A stretch of 44,341 nt of DNA from Solirubrobacter deserti (GTDB lineage Bacteria; Actinomycetota; Thermoleophilia; Solirubrobacterales; Solirubrobacteraceae). Shown in pieces: positions 25,125 to 34,910 of this stretch. The notes below the pieces were generated by a model. That model ran no database searches. It was not told the DNA's origin and worked only from the letters and a program-made list of their open reading frames with translations. Position numbers and translations under genes: made by a program. Numbering within the stretch: the stretch's first letter is position 1; each line of letters starts with the position of its first letter. The DNA lies in NCBI RefSeq assembly GCF_027587175.1, contig NZ_JAPCID010000059.1, positions 1 to 44,341 on the forward strand, given 5' to 3'.

Positions 25125-25850
25125 ATGCCCGCAAACTCCGCGACAAGAATGTCCGTGGCCGTGGTCGGCGCCGGCCGGATGGGAACGGTCCTCGCGCAGG
25201 CGCTCGAGGCGCGCGCGCTCCGGCGCGACGAGCCGGTTCCGGCCGACGTGGACGTGCTCCTGCTCGCCGTCCCCGACACCGCGATCGCCGCCGTGGCGGC
25301 CGCGATGCCGGAAGGCCCGCTGCTCGGCCACGTGTCCGGCGCCACCGGACTGGAGGTGTTCGGCGCCCGCGAGGGCTTCAGCCTGCACCCGATGATGTCC
25401 ACGCCGCCCGGCAGCGACCCGAGCATCCTGCGCGGCGCGGGTGGGGCCGTGGACGGGACGTCGGACCGCGCGCTGGAGGTGGCCTTCGCCCTCGCGGACC
25501 GGCTCGGGCTGGAGGTCACCCGCGTGCCCGCCGAGGACCGCGTCGCCTACCACGCCGCGGGCGCGATCGCCGCGAACTTCCTGGTCGCGCTCGAGGCCTG
25601 CGCCGAGCGGCTCGCCGCCACCGCGGGCATCTCGCGCCGCCAGCTCGCCCCGCTCGTCCTGGCGACCGCGCGCCAGTGGGCGGAGATCGGTCCAGAGCAG
25701 GCGCTCACGGGCGCGATCGCACGCGGAGACGAGCTCACGGTCGAGCGCCATCGCGCCACGATCGCCGAGCGGACGCCTGAGCTGCTGCCGGTCTGGACCG
25801 AGTTGGCCGAAGTCACCCGCGCCGTGGCGGGTAGAAGAAGCTGGGCATGA
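25125..25850 (+). CDS. Rossmann/DUF2520 protein, candidate ketopantoate reductase (PanG-like)
   Basis: This 241-aa protein has an N-terminal NAD(P) Rossmann motif VAVVGAGRMGTVLAQAL (residues about 10-26; GxGxxG) and a C-terminal helical DUF2520-type domain (about 115-241) with FSLHPMMS and YHAAGAIAANFLVALEACAE. From memory, proteins of this architecture include PanG, an alternative ketopantoate reductase. That fits the 4-bp ATGA overlap with panC and the nearby panB, because this cluster has no panE of the usual type. Assignment to ketopantoate reduction is inference. The ATG at 25125 is supported by CAGAAT 8 nt upstream; an ATG at 25149 is the alternative. Confidence 0.75.
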   Translation: MPANSATRMSVAVVGAGRMGTVLAQALEARALRRDEPVPADVDVLLLAVPDTAIAAVAAAMPEGPLLGHVSGATGLEVFGAREGFSLHPMMSTPPGSDPSILRGAGGAVDGTSDRALEVAFALADRLGLEVTRVPAEDRVAYHAAGAIAANFLVALEACAERLAATAGISRRQLAPLVLATARQWAEIGPEQALTGAIARGDELTVERHRATIAERTPELLPVWTELAEVTRAVAGRRSWA

Positions 25851-26701
25851 GAACGATCCGCACCATCGCCGAGATGCGCGCCTGGCTGGGGAACTGCCGC
25901 GCCGAGAACCGGTCCGTCGGGCTGGTCCCGACGATGGGCGCCTTCCACGCCGGCCACCACTCGCTGATGCGGGCGGCCAAGGACGAGCAGGACGCGGTCG
26001 TGGTCAGCCTGTTCGTCAACCCGACGCAGTTCAACGATCCGAAGGACCTGCAGAACTATCCGCGCAGCGAGGCCAACGACGCGGTCGAGGCGTCCGAGCT
26101 GGGCGTCGACGTGCTGTTCGCCCCGCCCGCGAGCGAGATGTACCCCGAGGGGTTCGCGACGACCGTCAGCGTCGCCGGGCTGTCGGAGATCCTCGAGGGC
26201 GCCGAGCGCGGCCCCGGGCACTTCGCGGGCGTCTGCACCGTCGTCTGCAAGCTGCTGAACATCGTCGCGCCCGACGCCGCCTACTTCGGCCAGAAGGACG
26301 CCCAGCAGGTCGCGGTCGTCAAGCGCATGGTGCGCGATCTCGACCTCTCGTCCAAGATCGAGGTCCTGCCGACGGTGCGCGAGCCGGACGGCCTCGCGCT
26401 CAGCTCCCGCAACGTCCGGCTGAGCTCGGAAGACCGCGAGCAGGCGCTCTCGCTCAGCCGCGCGTTGTTCGCCGCGCGGGACGCGGTCGCCGCCGGCGAG
26501 CGTGACGTCGAGCGGATCCGCGCCGCCGCGCTCGCCCAGATCGAGGACCCCGAGTACCTCGCGGTCGTCGACCCGCTGACCTTCTCTCCACTGTCCACGA
26601 TCGCCGCGCCCGCGCTGGTCGCGGTCGCAGCGCGCGTCGGACCCGTCAGACTCATAGACAACCTCGTGCTGGAACCCGTTCCGGCCCCGGTGGCGACCTG
26701 A
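25847..26701 (+). CDS. panC: Pantothenate synthetase
   Basis: This 284-aa enzyme joins pantoate and beta-alanine with ATP to make pantothenate (vitamin B5) in the cytoplasm. It has the nucleotide-binding PTMGAFHAGHHSLMRAA (residues about 28-44, HxGH), VVSLFVNPTQFN, NIVAPDAAYFGQKDAQQ and the KMSKS-like GLALSSRNVRLS. The length equals the usual family size. The ATG overlaps the stop of the DUF2520 gene (ATGA), so it is coupled. panB follows after 33 bp with its own ribosome-binding site. panD is not in the window. Confidence 0.97.
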   Translation: MRTIRTIAEMRAWLGNCRAENRSVGLVPTMGAFHAGHHSLMRAAKDEQDAVVVSLFVNPTQFNDPKDLQNYPRSEANDAVEASELGVDVLFAPPASEMYPEGFATTVSVAGLSEILEGAERGPGHFAGVCTVVCKLLNIVAPDAAYFGQKDAQQVAVVKRMVRDLDLSSKIEVLPTVREPDGLALSSRNVRLSSEDREQALSLSRALFAARDAVAAGERDVERIRAAALAQIEDPEYLAVVDPLTFSPLSTIAAPALVAVAARVGPVRLIDNLVLEPVPAPVAT

Positions 26702-26734
26702 GCCCTCAGGCGTCAACCAATCCCAGGAGGCACC

Positions 26735-27628
26735 ATGTCCACCCCGCCCAAGGACCCGAACCGCAAGCGGATCACGCTCACCAAGCTGCACGAGATGCGT
26801 GCGCTGGGCGAGCCGATCGTGATGATCACCGCCTACGACCACCCGAGCGCGCTCGTGGTCGAGGAGGCGGGCGTCGACGTCGTCCTCGTCGGCGACAGCG
26901 CCGCCAACAACGTGCTCGGCTACCCCGACACGGTGCCGGTGACGGTGGAGGAACTGCTGATGCTCACCCGCGCCGTGCGGCGCGGGCTCAAGACGCCGCT
27001 GCTGGTCGGTGACCTGCCGTTCGGCTCCTACGAGGCCAGCGACGCGCAGGCGATCGAGACCGCGCACCGCTTCGTCAAGGAGGCGGGCTGCGACGCCGTC
27101 AAGCTCGAGGGCGGCGGCGCGATGGCCGAGCGGGCGCGCGCGATCGTGCGCGCCGGCGTACCCGTGATGGGGCACGTCGGGCTCACCCCCCAGACGGCCA
27201 CGATGCTCGGCGGGTACCGCGCGCAGGGCCGCACCGCCGCCCGCGCCCGCGCCGTGCTCGAAGACGCGCTGGCGCTGCAGGAGGCGGGCGCCTTCAGCAT
27301 CGTCTTCGAGGCCATCCCGGCCGACGTGACCGACGCGATCATGCCCTACATGGAGATCCCGATCATCGGCATCGGGGCGGGCGCGAGCACGGACGGGCAG
27401 GTACTCGTCCTACACGATCTGCTCACGATCCACGACGATTTCCAGCCGAAGTTCGCCAAGCGGTTCGCAGCGGTCAAGGACGAGATGCGCCGCGGCGTGG
27501 ACGCCTACGCCGACGAAGTGCGCTCACGCACGTTCCCGGCGCCCGAGCACACCTACAACATCGCGCCCGAGGAGCTCGAGCGCTTCCGGGCCGAGTTGCC
27601 CGCCGTGCCGCGCACCCACGTCGGGTGA
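26735..27628 (+). CDS. panB: 3-methyl-2-oxobutanoate hydroxymethyltransferase
   Basis: This 297-aa enzyme transfers a hydroxymethyl group from methylenetetrahydrofolate to alpha-ketoisovalerate, giving ketopantoate, the first step of the pantothenate branch. It has VGDSAANNVLGY (residues about 52-63, metal and substrate site), DLPFGSYE, VKLEGGGAM, MGHVGLTPQT and IGIGAGASTDGQVLVLHDLL, the classic PanB order. The start has a good Shine-Dalgarno, AGGAGG 5 nt upstream of ATG. It follows panC in the same direction. The first 13 residues are a basic tail (KDPNRKRITL). Confidence 0.97.
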   Translation: MSTPPKDPNRKRITLTKLHEMRALGEPIVMITAYDHPSALVVEEAGVDVVLVGDSAANNVLGYPDTVPVTVEELLMLTRAVRRGLKTPLLVGDLPFGSYEASDAQAIETAHRFVKEAGCDAVKLEGGGAMAERARAIVRAGVPVMGHVGLTPQTATMLGGYRAQGRTAARARAVLEDALALQEAGAFSIVFEAIPADVTDAIMPYMEIPIIGIGAGASTDGQVLVLHDLLTIHDDFQPKFAKRFAAVKDEMRRGVDAYADEVRSRTFPAPEHTYNIAPEELERFRAELPAVPRTHVG

Positions 27629-27643
27629 CGCTCCGCGTTCACA

Positions 27644-27649
27644 TATAGT
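27644..27649 (+). promoter_or_regulatory. -10 element (TATAGT) of the DUF47 gene
   Basis: TATAGT, one base from consensus, lies 9 nt before the ATG at 27659, in the 30-bp gap after panB. No recognisable -35 is seen. The gene probably has its own leaderless transcript. Confidence 0.55.
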
Positions 27650-27658
27650 GGCCGCGGG

Positions 27659-28255
27659 ATGAGGCGGCTGTTCGATCTACTCGAGGAGGCGGCGCGCAAT
27701 GCGGTGCGCGCCGCTGACCTGCTCGTGACCATTCTCGAGCAGTGGCCGGACGCCGCCGCGACGACGCGCGAGATGGTCGACTGCGAGCACGAGGGCGACC
27801 GCATCACGCACGACATCTTCAGCTGGCTCAACGAGGGCGGCAAGATGGCCTTCGACCGCCAGGACGTGATCACGCTCGCCTCGGCGCTCGACGACATCGT
27901 CGACTTCACCGAGGAGGTCGCGGACTTCCTCGGGCTGTACAAGATCGAGGCGCCGATGGAGGCCGCCGAGCAGATGGCCCGCGTCCTGCGCGACGCGGCC
28001 CGGCAGATCGCCGAGGCGATGCCGCGGCTGCGCAAGCTGCAGGACATCCACCCGCAGCGGCTCGAGGTCAACCGGCTCGAGGACGAGGGCGACCGGATCT
28101 ACCGCGAGGCGGTCGCCGCCCTGTTCGACCACGGGATCGATCCGATGCTCGTGATCCGCTGGAAGGACCTCTTCGAGCGCCTGGAAGAGGCGATCGACGC
28201 CACCGAGCGCACGGCCAACACGCTCGAGGGCATCATCATCAAGCACGGTAAGTGA
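27659..28255 (+). CDS. DUF47 family PhoU-like protein
   Basis: This 198-aa all-helical protein has the PhoU-like repeats E-x-E-G-D-x-I-T/Y-x-D/E: CEHEGDRITHDIF (residues about 42-54) and RLEDEGDRIYREAV (about 139-152). These E/D clusters bind metal in the family. DUF47 proteins usually sit next to a PiT-type inorganic phosphate transporter and modulate it. No pit gene follows here, so the partner must be elsewhere. The TATAGT -10 lies 9 nt upstream. The 3' end overlaps the convergent acyltransferase gene by 17 bp. Confidence 0.9.
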   Translation: MRRLFDLLEEAARNAVRAADLLVTILEQWPDAAATTREMVDCEHEGDRITHDIFSWLNEGGKMAFDRQDVITLASALDDIVDFTEEVADFLGLYKIEAPMEAAEQMARVLRDAARQIAEAMPRLRKLQDIHPQRLEVNRLEDEGDRIYREAVAALFDHGIDPMLVIRWKDLFERLEEAIDATERTANTLEGIIIKHGK

Positions 28256-28811
28256 TTTCGCGCAGCACGCGGGCGGGTGCGCCGGCCGCGATGCTGAACG
28301 GCGGGATGTCGGTCGTGACGACGCTGTTGGCGCCGATCACGCAGCGCTCGCCGACGGTCACACCGGACGTGATGACGACGTTGGCGCCGCACCAGACGTT
28401 GTCGCCGATGGTCGTCGGGCCCTTGGACGTGAAGCCCTGCCAGGTGATCGGCTGGTCGGGGTCGTCGAAGCGGTGGTTGCCGTCCGTGACGAAGCAGCCG
28501 TTGGCGAACATGCAGTGCGCGCCGATCGTGACCCGGTCCACCGCCGCGACCTGGACGCCGAGGTTGAGGATGCTGCCGTCGCCGATGTGGATGCGGCCCG
28601 AGCCCGTGAGCCACACGTTCGGCTCCAGCAGGACGTGCTCGCCGAGCGTGAGGCGGTTCTCGTCGAAGAGCTCGAGGATCTCGCCGTGGATCGGCCAGCG
28701 CGCGAACGAGCGCCGCTTCGCGAACTCGTAGTGGATGCGCGCGCGGTTCCAGGGGAGGGAGTTGCGTTGGTACCAGCGCCACTTCTGCGCCCACAGCTTG
28801 AGGTCGTCCAC
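28239..28811 (-). CDS. Hexapeptide-repeat (LbH) O-acyltransferase
   Basis: This 190-aa protein has a left-handed beta-helix built from hexapeptide repeats, from about residue 60 to 175: RIHIGDGSILNLGVQVAA, VTIGAHCMFANGCFVTDGNH, TTIGDNVWCGANVVITSGV, and VTVGERCVIGANSVV. The end, FSIAAGAPARVLREI, is typical of maltose O-acetyltransferase-like and WbbJ-like enzymes that acetylate sugars. The GTG at 28811 is chosen because TAACAT lies 7 nt upstream and no ATG or TTG is in frame between it and the upstream divergent gene. A longer frame to 29069 would run over the LysM gene. It may decorate surface glycans. Confidence 0.78.
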   Translation of the reverse strand: MDDLKLWAQKWRWYQRNSLPWNRARIHYEFAKRRSFARWPIHGEILELFDENRLTLGEHVLLEPNVWLTGSGRIHIGDGSILNLGVQVAAVDRVTIGAHCMFANGCFVTDGNHRFDDPDQPITWQGFTSKGPTTIGDNVWCGANVVITSGVTVGERCVIGANSVVTTDIPPFSIAAGAPARVLREITYRA

Positions 28812-28818
28812 GTGGGCG

Positions 28819-28824
28819 ATGTTA
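28819..28824 (-). promoter_or_regulatory. -10 element (TAACAT) of the hexapeptide acyltransferase
   Basis: TAACAT on the minus strand (28824-28819) lies 7 nt before the GTG at 28811. It supports this start over longer frames. Confidence 0.42.
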
Positions 28825-28917
28825 TGCAGGGGGACGTAAAGCCGCGCGCAGCGCTTCCAATATGAGAGCCGACGGGCAAGCCTCGTGGGGTCACACCCAA
28901 CGCAGGAGGCCTTTGTC

Positions 28918-29862
28918 TTGCGGCTCACCCCGCTGTACGCCGTAGTGTTCGCGCTTCTCTTCGCCGCTCCTTCCACCGCCGCCGTGCCGCATGTCGTGCA
29001 GCCCGGCGAGACGCTGTGGTCGATCGCGGCGGCCAACAACTTGACGACCCGCACCGTCGCCGCCTTCAACGGGCTGTCCGAGAACTCGCAGGTCGTGCTC
29101 GGCTCGACGATCCAGGTGCCGTCGACGTCGGAGGGCTACGCCGCCCTCCAGAACGCGGGGCTGGTGTCCTCGACGCCCGCCGCCACCGAGAGCGCTCCCT
29201 CATCGTCCGCCCCGGCCGCCGCTCCGGCTGCGCCCGCGCCGATGGGTGGCTACACGGTGCGCGCGGGCGACACGCTGTCCGGGCTCGCCGCGTCCTCGCG
29301 CGTGGCCGTGAGCGACATCGCGGCCATGAACGGGCTCGACCCGAACGGGGTCCTGCTCGCCGGCACGGTGATCAAGCTGCCGACGGGTGCTCCCGCCCCC
29401 GCGCGCGCCGCCGCGCCCGAGCCGGAGGCGACCGTCGTTCCGGCCGCCGCCCCCGAGCCCACCGCGACGCGCGTCGGCGCCGCGGACGTCCAGAACGTCG
29501 CCGCCCAGCACGGCGTCTCCCCCTCGCTCGCCACCGCCATCGCGTGGCAGGAGAGCGGCTTCAACAACGCGATGGTCTCCTCGGCCAACGCGCGCGGCGT
29601 GATGCAGGTCATGCCGGGCACGTGGGACTACGTGCAACAGAACCTCGCGCAGCGCCAGCTCAACCCCGAGTCGGCGCACGACAACGTGACCGCCGGCGTG
29701 CTCTACCTCAAGCAGCTGCTCAACCAGACCGGTGGCGACGAGAACGCTGCGATCGCCGCCTACTACCAGGGATTGGGGGCGCTGCAATCACGCGGCGTCT
29801 TTGACGACACGAGGCAGTACATCGCGAACGTCCAGGCGCTGAGACCGCGCTTCGGCGGATAG
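28918..29862 (+). CDS. LysM-domain lytic transglycosylase
   Basis: This 314-aa secreted protein has a signal peptide (residues 1-22, ending STAA), LysM 1 at about 24-66 (HVVQPGETLWSIAAANNLTT), and LysM 2 at about 112-155 (YTVRAGDTLSGLAASSRVAV). Pro/Ala linkers follow, then an SLT domain (about 190-310) with the catalytic Glu in WQESGF (E212), then ARGVMQVMPGTW and AAYYQGLGAL. It binds and cleaves peptidoglycan glycan strands. The start is a TTG at 28918 with AGGAGG 8 nt upstream; an earlier in-frame GTG (28885) would place 11 extra residues before the signal and has no such site. An intrinsic terminator follows at 29876. Confidence 0.9.
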   Translation: MRLTPLYAVVFALLFAAPSTAAVPHVVQPGETLWSIAAANNLTTRTVAAFNGLSENSQVVLGSTIQVPSTSEGYAALQNAGLVSSTPAATESAPSSSAPAAAPAAPAPMGGYTVRAGDTLSGLAASSRVAVSDIAAMNGLDPNGVLLAGTVIKLPTGAPAPARAAAPEPEATVVPAAAPEPTATRVGAADVQNVAAQHGVSPSLATAIAWQESGFNNAMVSSANARGVMQVMPGTWDYVQQNLAQRQLNPESAHDNVTAGVLYLKQLLNQTGGDENAAIAAYYQGLGALQSRGVFDDTRQYIANVQALRPRFGG

Positions 29863-29875
29863 TTGAACGGCGGAT

Positions 29876-29914
29876 CGGTCCGCGGCGAGATGATCTCGTC
29901 GCGGACCGTTCTTG
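29876..29914 (+). terminator. Intrinsic terminator after the LysM-SLT gene
   Basis: A 15-bp stem (29876-29890 with 29894-29908; one G-U type mismatch) with a 3-nt loop is followed by TTCTTGG. It lies 14 nt after the lytic transglycosylase stop and just before the MarR -10, so it separates the two transcripts. Confidence 0.65.
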
Positions 29915-29915
29915 G

Positions 29916-29921
29916 TATCGT
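29916..29921 (+). promoter_or_regulatory. -10 element (TATCGT) of the marR-type gene
   Basis: TATCGT lies 7 nt before the GTG at 29929, consistent with a leaderless transcript, and immediately follows the upstream terminator. Confidence 0.48.
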
Positions 29922-29928
29922 TGGGCAC

Positions 29929-30405
29929 GTGGCCGCCGTCTCCGCCCCGCCCGTTGACCTGATCTTCCTGCTCTCCCGGGCCGCGCATGCGCTCCAGACG
30001 GAGATGACCGCGGCGCTGGAGCAGATCAACGCCACCCCGCGCGCCTACTGCGTCCTCGGCAACGCGCGCAAGGGCGAGTACACCCAGAAGGAGCTCGCCG
30101 ATCTCTGCGCGCTCGACAAGACCACGATGGTCGTGACGATGGACGCGCTGGAGAAGGATGGGCTCGCCGAGCGCCGGTCCTCCCCCACGGACCGGCGCGC
30201 ACGCATCATCGCCGTCACGCCGGCCGGTGAGGAGGTCGTCGAGCGCGGCGAGCAGATCGTCAGCGCGCTCTACGCCGACGTGCTCGGGTCGCTGCCCGAG
30301 GATCAGCGGGAGGCGCTCGTGGGCGCGCTGCAGACCCTGATGAACGGCCGGCTCGCCGAGCCGGCCGAGTGCTCCGCGACCGTGCGGAGACCCAGGTCAT
30401 CCTGA
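29929..30405 (+). CDS. MarR family transcriptional regulator
   Basis: This 158-aa winged-helix protein has a recognition-helix region YTQKELADLCALDKTTMVVT (residues about 49-68), then a wing with ERRSSPTDRRARIIAVTPAG, the typical D-R-R signature of MarR. It probably dimerises and represses the adjacent efflux pump, releasing DNA on ligand binding. The GTG at 29929 is chosen because a TATCGT -10 lies 7 nt upstream; the longer frame to 29863 runs through the terminator hairpin. Operator-like repeats lie in the 42-bp gap before the pump gene. Confidence 0.85.
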   Translation: MAAVSAPPVDLIFLLSRAAHALQTEMTAALEQINATPRAYCVLGNARKGEYTQKELADLCALDKTTMVVTMDALEKDGLAERRSSPTDRRARIIAVTPAGEEVVERGEQIVSALYADVLGSLPEDQREALVGALQTLMNGRLAEPAECSATVRRPRSS

Positions 30406-30407
30406 TT

Positions 30408-30433
30408 TAGATCGTCTACTTCTAGATCATCTG
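30408..30433. promoter_or_regulatory. Tandem operator-like repeats (MarR site candidate)
   Basis: Two direct repeats, TAGATCGTCT (30408-30417) and TAGATCATCT (30423-30432), lie 15 bp apart, each also a small dyad (TAGA-N3-TCTA and TAGA-N3-TCTG). They sit upstream of and next to the TACGGT -10 (30435-30440), a position suited to repression. Confidence 0.55.
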
Positions 30434-30434
30434 G

Positions 30435-30440
30435 TACGGT
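30435..30440 (+). promoter_or_regulatory. -10 element (TACGGT) of the DHA2 pump gene
   Basis: TACGGT lies 7 nt before the ATG at 30448, between the tandem TAGATC repeats and the start-codon dyad. It predicts a leaderless mRNA. Confidence 0.5.
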
Positions 30441-30461
30441 TCGGTCTATGAAAGACCGAAC
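30439..30461. promoter_or_regulatory. 9-bp dyad centred on the start codon
   Basis: GTTCGGTCT (30439-30447) and AGACCGAAC (30453-30461) form a perfect dyad with ATGAA between them, so the ATG of the pump gene is in the centre. It could be a DNA operator over the transcription start. If transcription starts upstream it could be an RNA hairpin with the ATG in the loop. Confidence 0.55.
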
Positions 30462-31878
30462 TCGTGCCGTGTTGACCCCTGAGAACCGCTGGTTCGCGCT
30501 TGTCGTCTTATGCGTCGGGTTTCTGATGATCATCCTCGACTCGACGATCGTGAACGTGGCGCTGCCGTCGATCCAGACGGACCTCGCGCTGTCCTCCGAC
30601 GGGCTGGCGTGGGTGATCAACGCGTACCTGATCGCGTTCGGCGGGCTGCTCCTGCTGGCCGGCCGGGTGGGCGATCTCATCGGCCGGCGCCAGGTGTTCC
30701 TGGCCGGGCTCGCGCTGTTCACGTTCGCCTCGCTGCTGTGCGGGTTCGCGGCCGAGGCCTGGCAGTTGATCGCGGCCCGGTTCCTGCAGGGCGTGGGCGG
30801 CGCGCTGGCGTCCGCCGTGATCCTCGGCATGATCGTGACCATGTTCCCGACGCCGCGGGAGCAGGCCAAGGCGATCGCCGTGTTCTCGTTCGTCGGCTCC
30901 GCGGGCGCTTCCTTGGGCCTGCTGCTCGGCGGCGTCCTGACCCAGTTGCTGAGCTGGCACTGGATCTTCTTCGTCAACGTGCCGATCGGCGTGGTCGCGT
31001 TCGTGCTGGCGCGGCCGCTGCTCGCGCGGGAGCCCGGGCTCGGGCTGCGCGCCGGCGCTGACGTCCCGGGCGCCGTGCTGGTGACGGCGGCGCTGATGCT
31101 CGCCGTTTACACGATCGTCGACGCGGAGTCGTGGCTGCTCGGCGGCGTCGCCTTCGCGCTGCTGGCCCTGTTCGTCGCTCGCCAGGCCACGGCGGAGCGC
31201 CCGCTGCTGCGCCTCGGCCTCCTGAAGTCCCGCGACGTGGTCGGCGCGAACGTCGTCCAGATGGTCGCGGTGGCCGGCATGCTCGGCATGTCCTTCCTCG
31301 CCGTCCTGTACCTGCAGCGCGTGCTCGGCTACGACGCGTTCACGACGGGCGTCTCCTTCCTTCCCATCTCGCTGGCGATCGGCGTGCTCTCGCTCGGCTT
31401 CTCCGCACGACTGATCATGCGCTTCGGTGCGCGGCTCGTGCTGCTCCCGGCGCTGGCGCTGATGGCCGTCGGCCTGTTCCTGCTCGGCCAGGCGGGCGTC
31501 GACGGGCAGTACTGGGTCGACGTGTTGCCGGCCCTGCTGCTGATGGGCGTCGGCGCGGGCCTGGTCATCCCGGCCCTGATGACGCTCGCGATGGCCGGCG
31601 TCGCACCGCAGGACTCGGGCCTCGCCTCCGGGCTGATCAACACGACCCAGCAGGTCGGCGGCGCGTTCGGCATCGCGATCCTCGCCAGCGTCGCGGCGCG
31701 CGAATCCGGCGGTGGCGAGGACCCGGCCTCGCTCGTCGCGGGCTACAGCGCCGCGTTCGAGCTCGCTGCGGCCCTGGCGGCCGCCGCGCTGGTGATGGCG
31801 GTCGTCGTGCTGCGCCGCCGCCCGGCCGTTGCGGCCGAGGCGGCCGTGGAAGAGCCGGCGGTCGCGGTGACCGTGTAG
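30448..31878 (+). CDS. DHA2 family (EmrB/QacA-type) MFS multidrug efflux transporter
   Basis: This 476-aa protein has about 14 membrane helices. It opens with RWFALVVLCVGFLMIILDST, then IVNVALPSIQTDL (motif D1 of DHA2 pumps), motif A GRVGDLIGRRQVFL, motif C SAGASLGLLLGGVL and late QVGGAFGIAILASV. Such pumps expel drugs or lipids by proton antiport. A MarR gene lies directly upstream in the same direction. The start and promoter region carry two sets of operator-like repeats, so the pump is probably induced by a MarR ligand. A palindrome follows at 31915. The substrate is unknown. Confidence 0.92.
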   Translation: MKDRTRAVLTPENRWFALVVLCVGFLMIILDSTIVNVALPSIQTDLALSSDGLAWVINAYLIAFGGLLLLAGRVGDLIGRRQVFLAGLALFTFASLLCGFAAEAWQLIAARFLQGVGGALASAVILGMIVTMFPTPREQAKAIAVFSFVGSAGASLGLLLGGVLTQLLSWHWIFFVNVPIGVVAFVLARPLLAREPGLGLRAGADVPGAVLVTAALMLAVYTIVDAESWLLGGVAFALLALFVARQATAERPLLRLGLLKSRDVVGANVVQMVAVAGMLGMSFLAVLYLQRVLGYDAFTTGVSFLPISLAIGVLSLGFSARLIMRFGARLVLLPALALMAVGLFLLGQAGVDGQYWVDVLPALLLMGVGAGLVIPALMTLAMAGVAPQDSGLASGLINTTQQVGGAFGIAILASVAARESGGGEDPASLVAGYSAAFELAAALAAAALVMAVVVLRRRPAVAAEAAVEEPAVAVTV

Positions 31879-31914
31879 CGCGCCAGACGGCGGGCGCCCC
31901 GCCGCCGCCTCGCG

Positions 31915-31955
31915 ATCGGTCACTTGACCCCCGCAGAGGGGGTCAAGTGACCGAT
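31915..31955. terminator. Perfect 18-bp palindrome between convergent genes (bidirectional terminator or repeat element)
   Basis: ATCGGTCACTTGACCCCC (31915-31932) and its exact complement (31938-31955) enclose the loop GCAGA. It lies between the stops of the pump (31878) and uvrA (31967). It can fold on either transcript, but no T tract follows on either side. The long perfect stem with GGTCACTTGACC suggests it may also be a dispersed REP-like element. Confidence 0.6.
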
Positions 31956-31966
31956 GGCGTGCGGGT

Positions 31967-34855
<2,889 letters not shown>

Positions 34856-34868
34856 AAGACCGCCTCTC

Positions 34869-34874
34869 AGTCTA
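34869..34874 (-). promoter_or_regulatory. uvrA -10 element (TAGACT)
   Basis: TAGACT on the minus strand (34874-34869) lies 13 nt before the uvrA ATG, with a GAGGCGG Shine-Dalgarno in between. The LexA box lies 22 bp further up, covering the -35 region. Confidence 0.5.
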
Positions 34875-34896
34875 GGCCCCGGGCGGACGGACTTTT

Positions 34897-34910
34897 CGAA
34901 CAGACGTTCG
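34897..34910. promoter_or_regulatory. LexA/SOS box upstream of uvrA
   Basis: CGAAC-AGAC-GTTCG (on the minus strand CGAAC-GTCT-GTTCG) is a perfect match to the Gram-positive LexA consensus CGAAC-N4-GTTCG. It lies 41 bp upstream of the uvrA ATG and directly abuts the stop codon of the M32 peptidase gene (34911). Confidence 0.85.
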
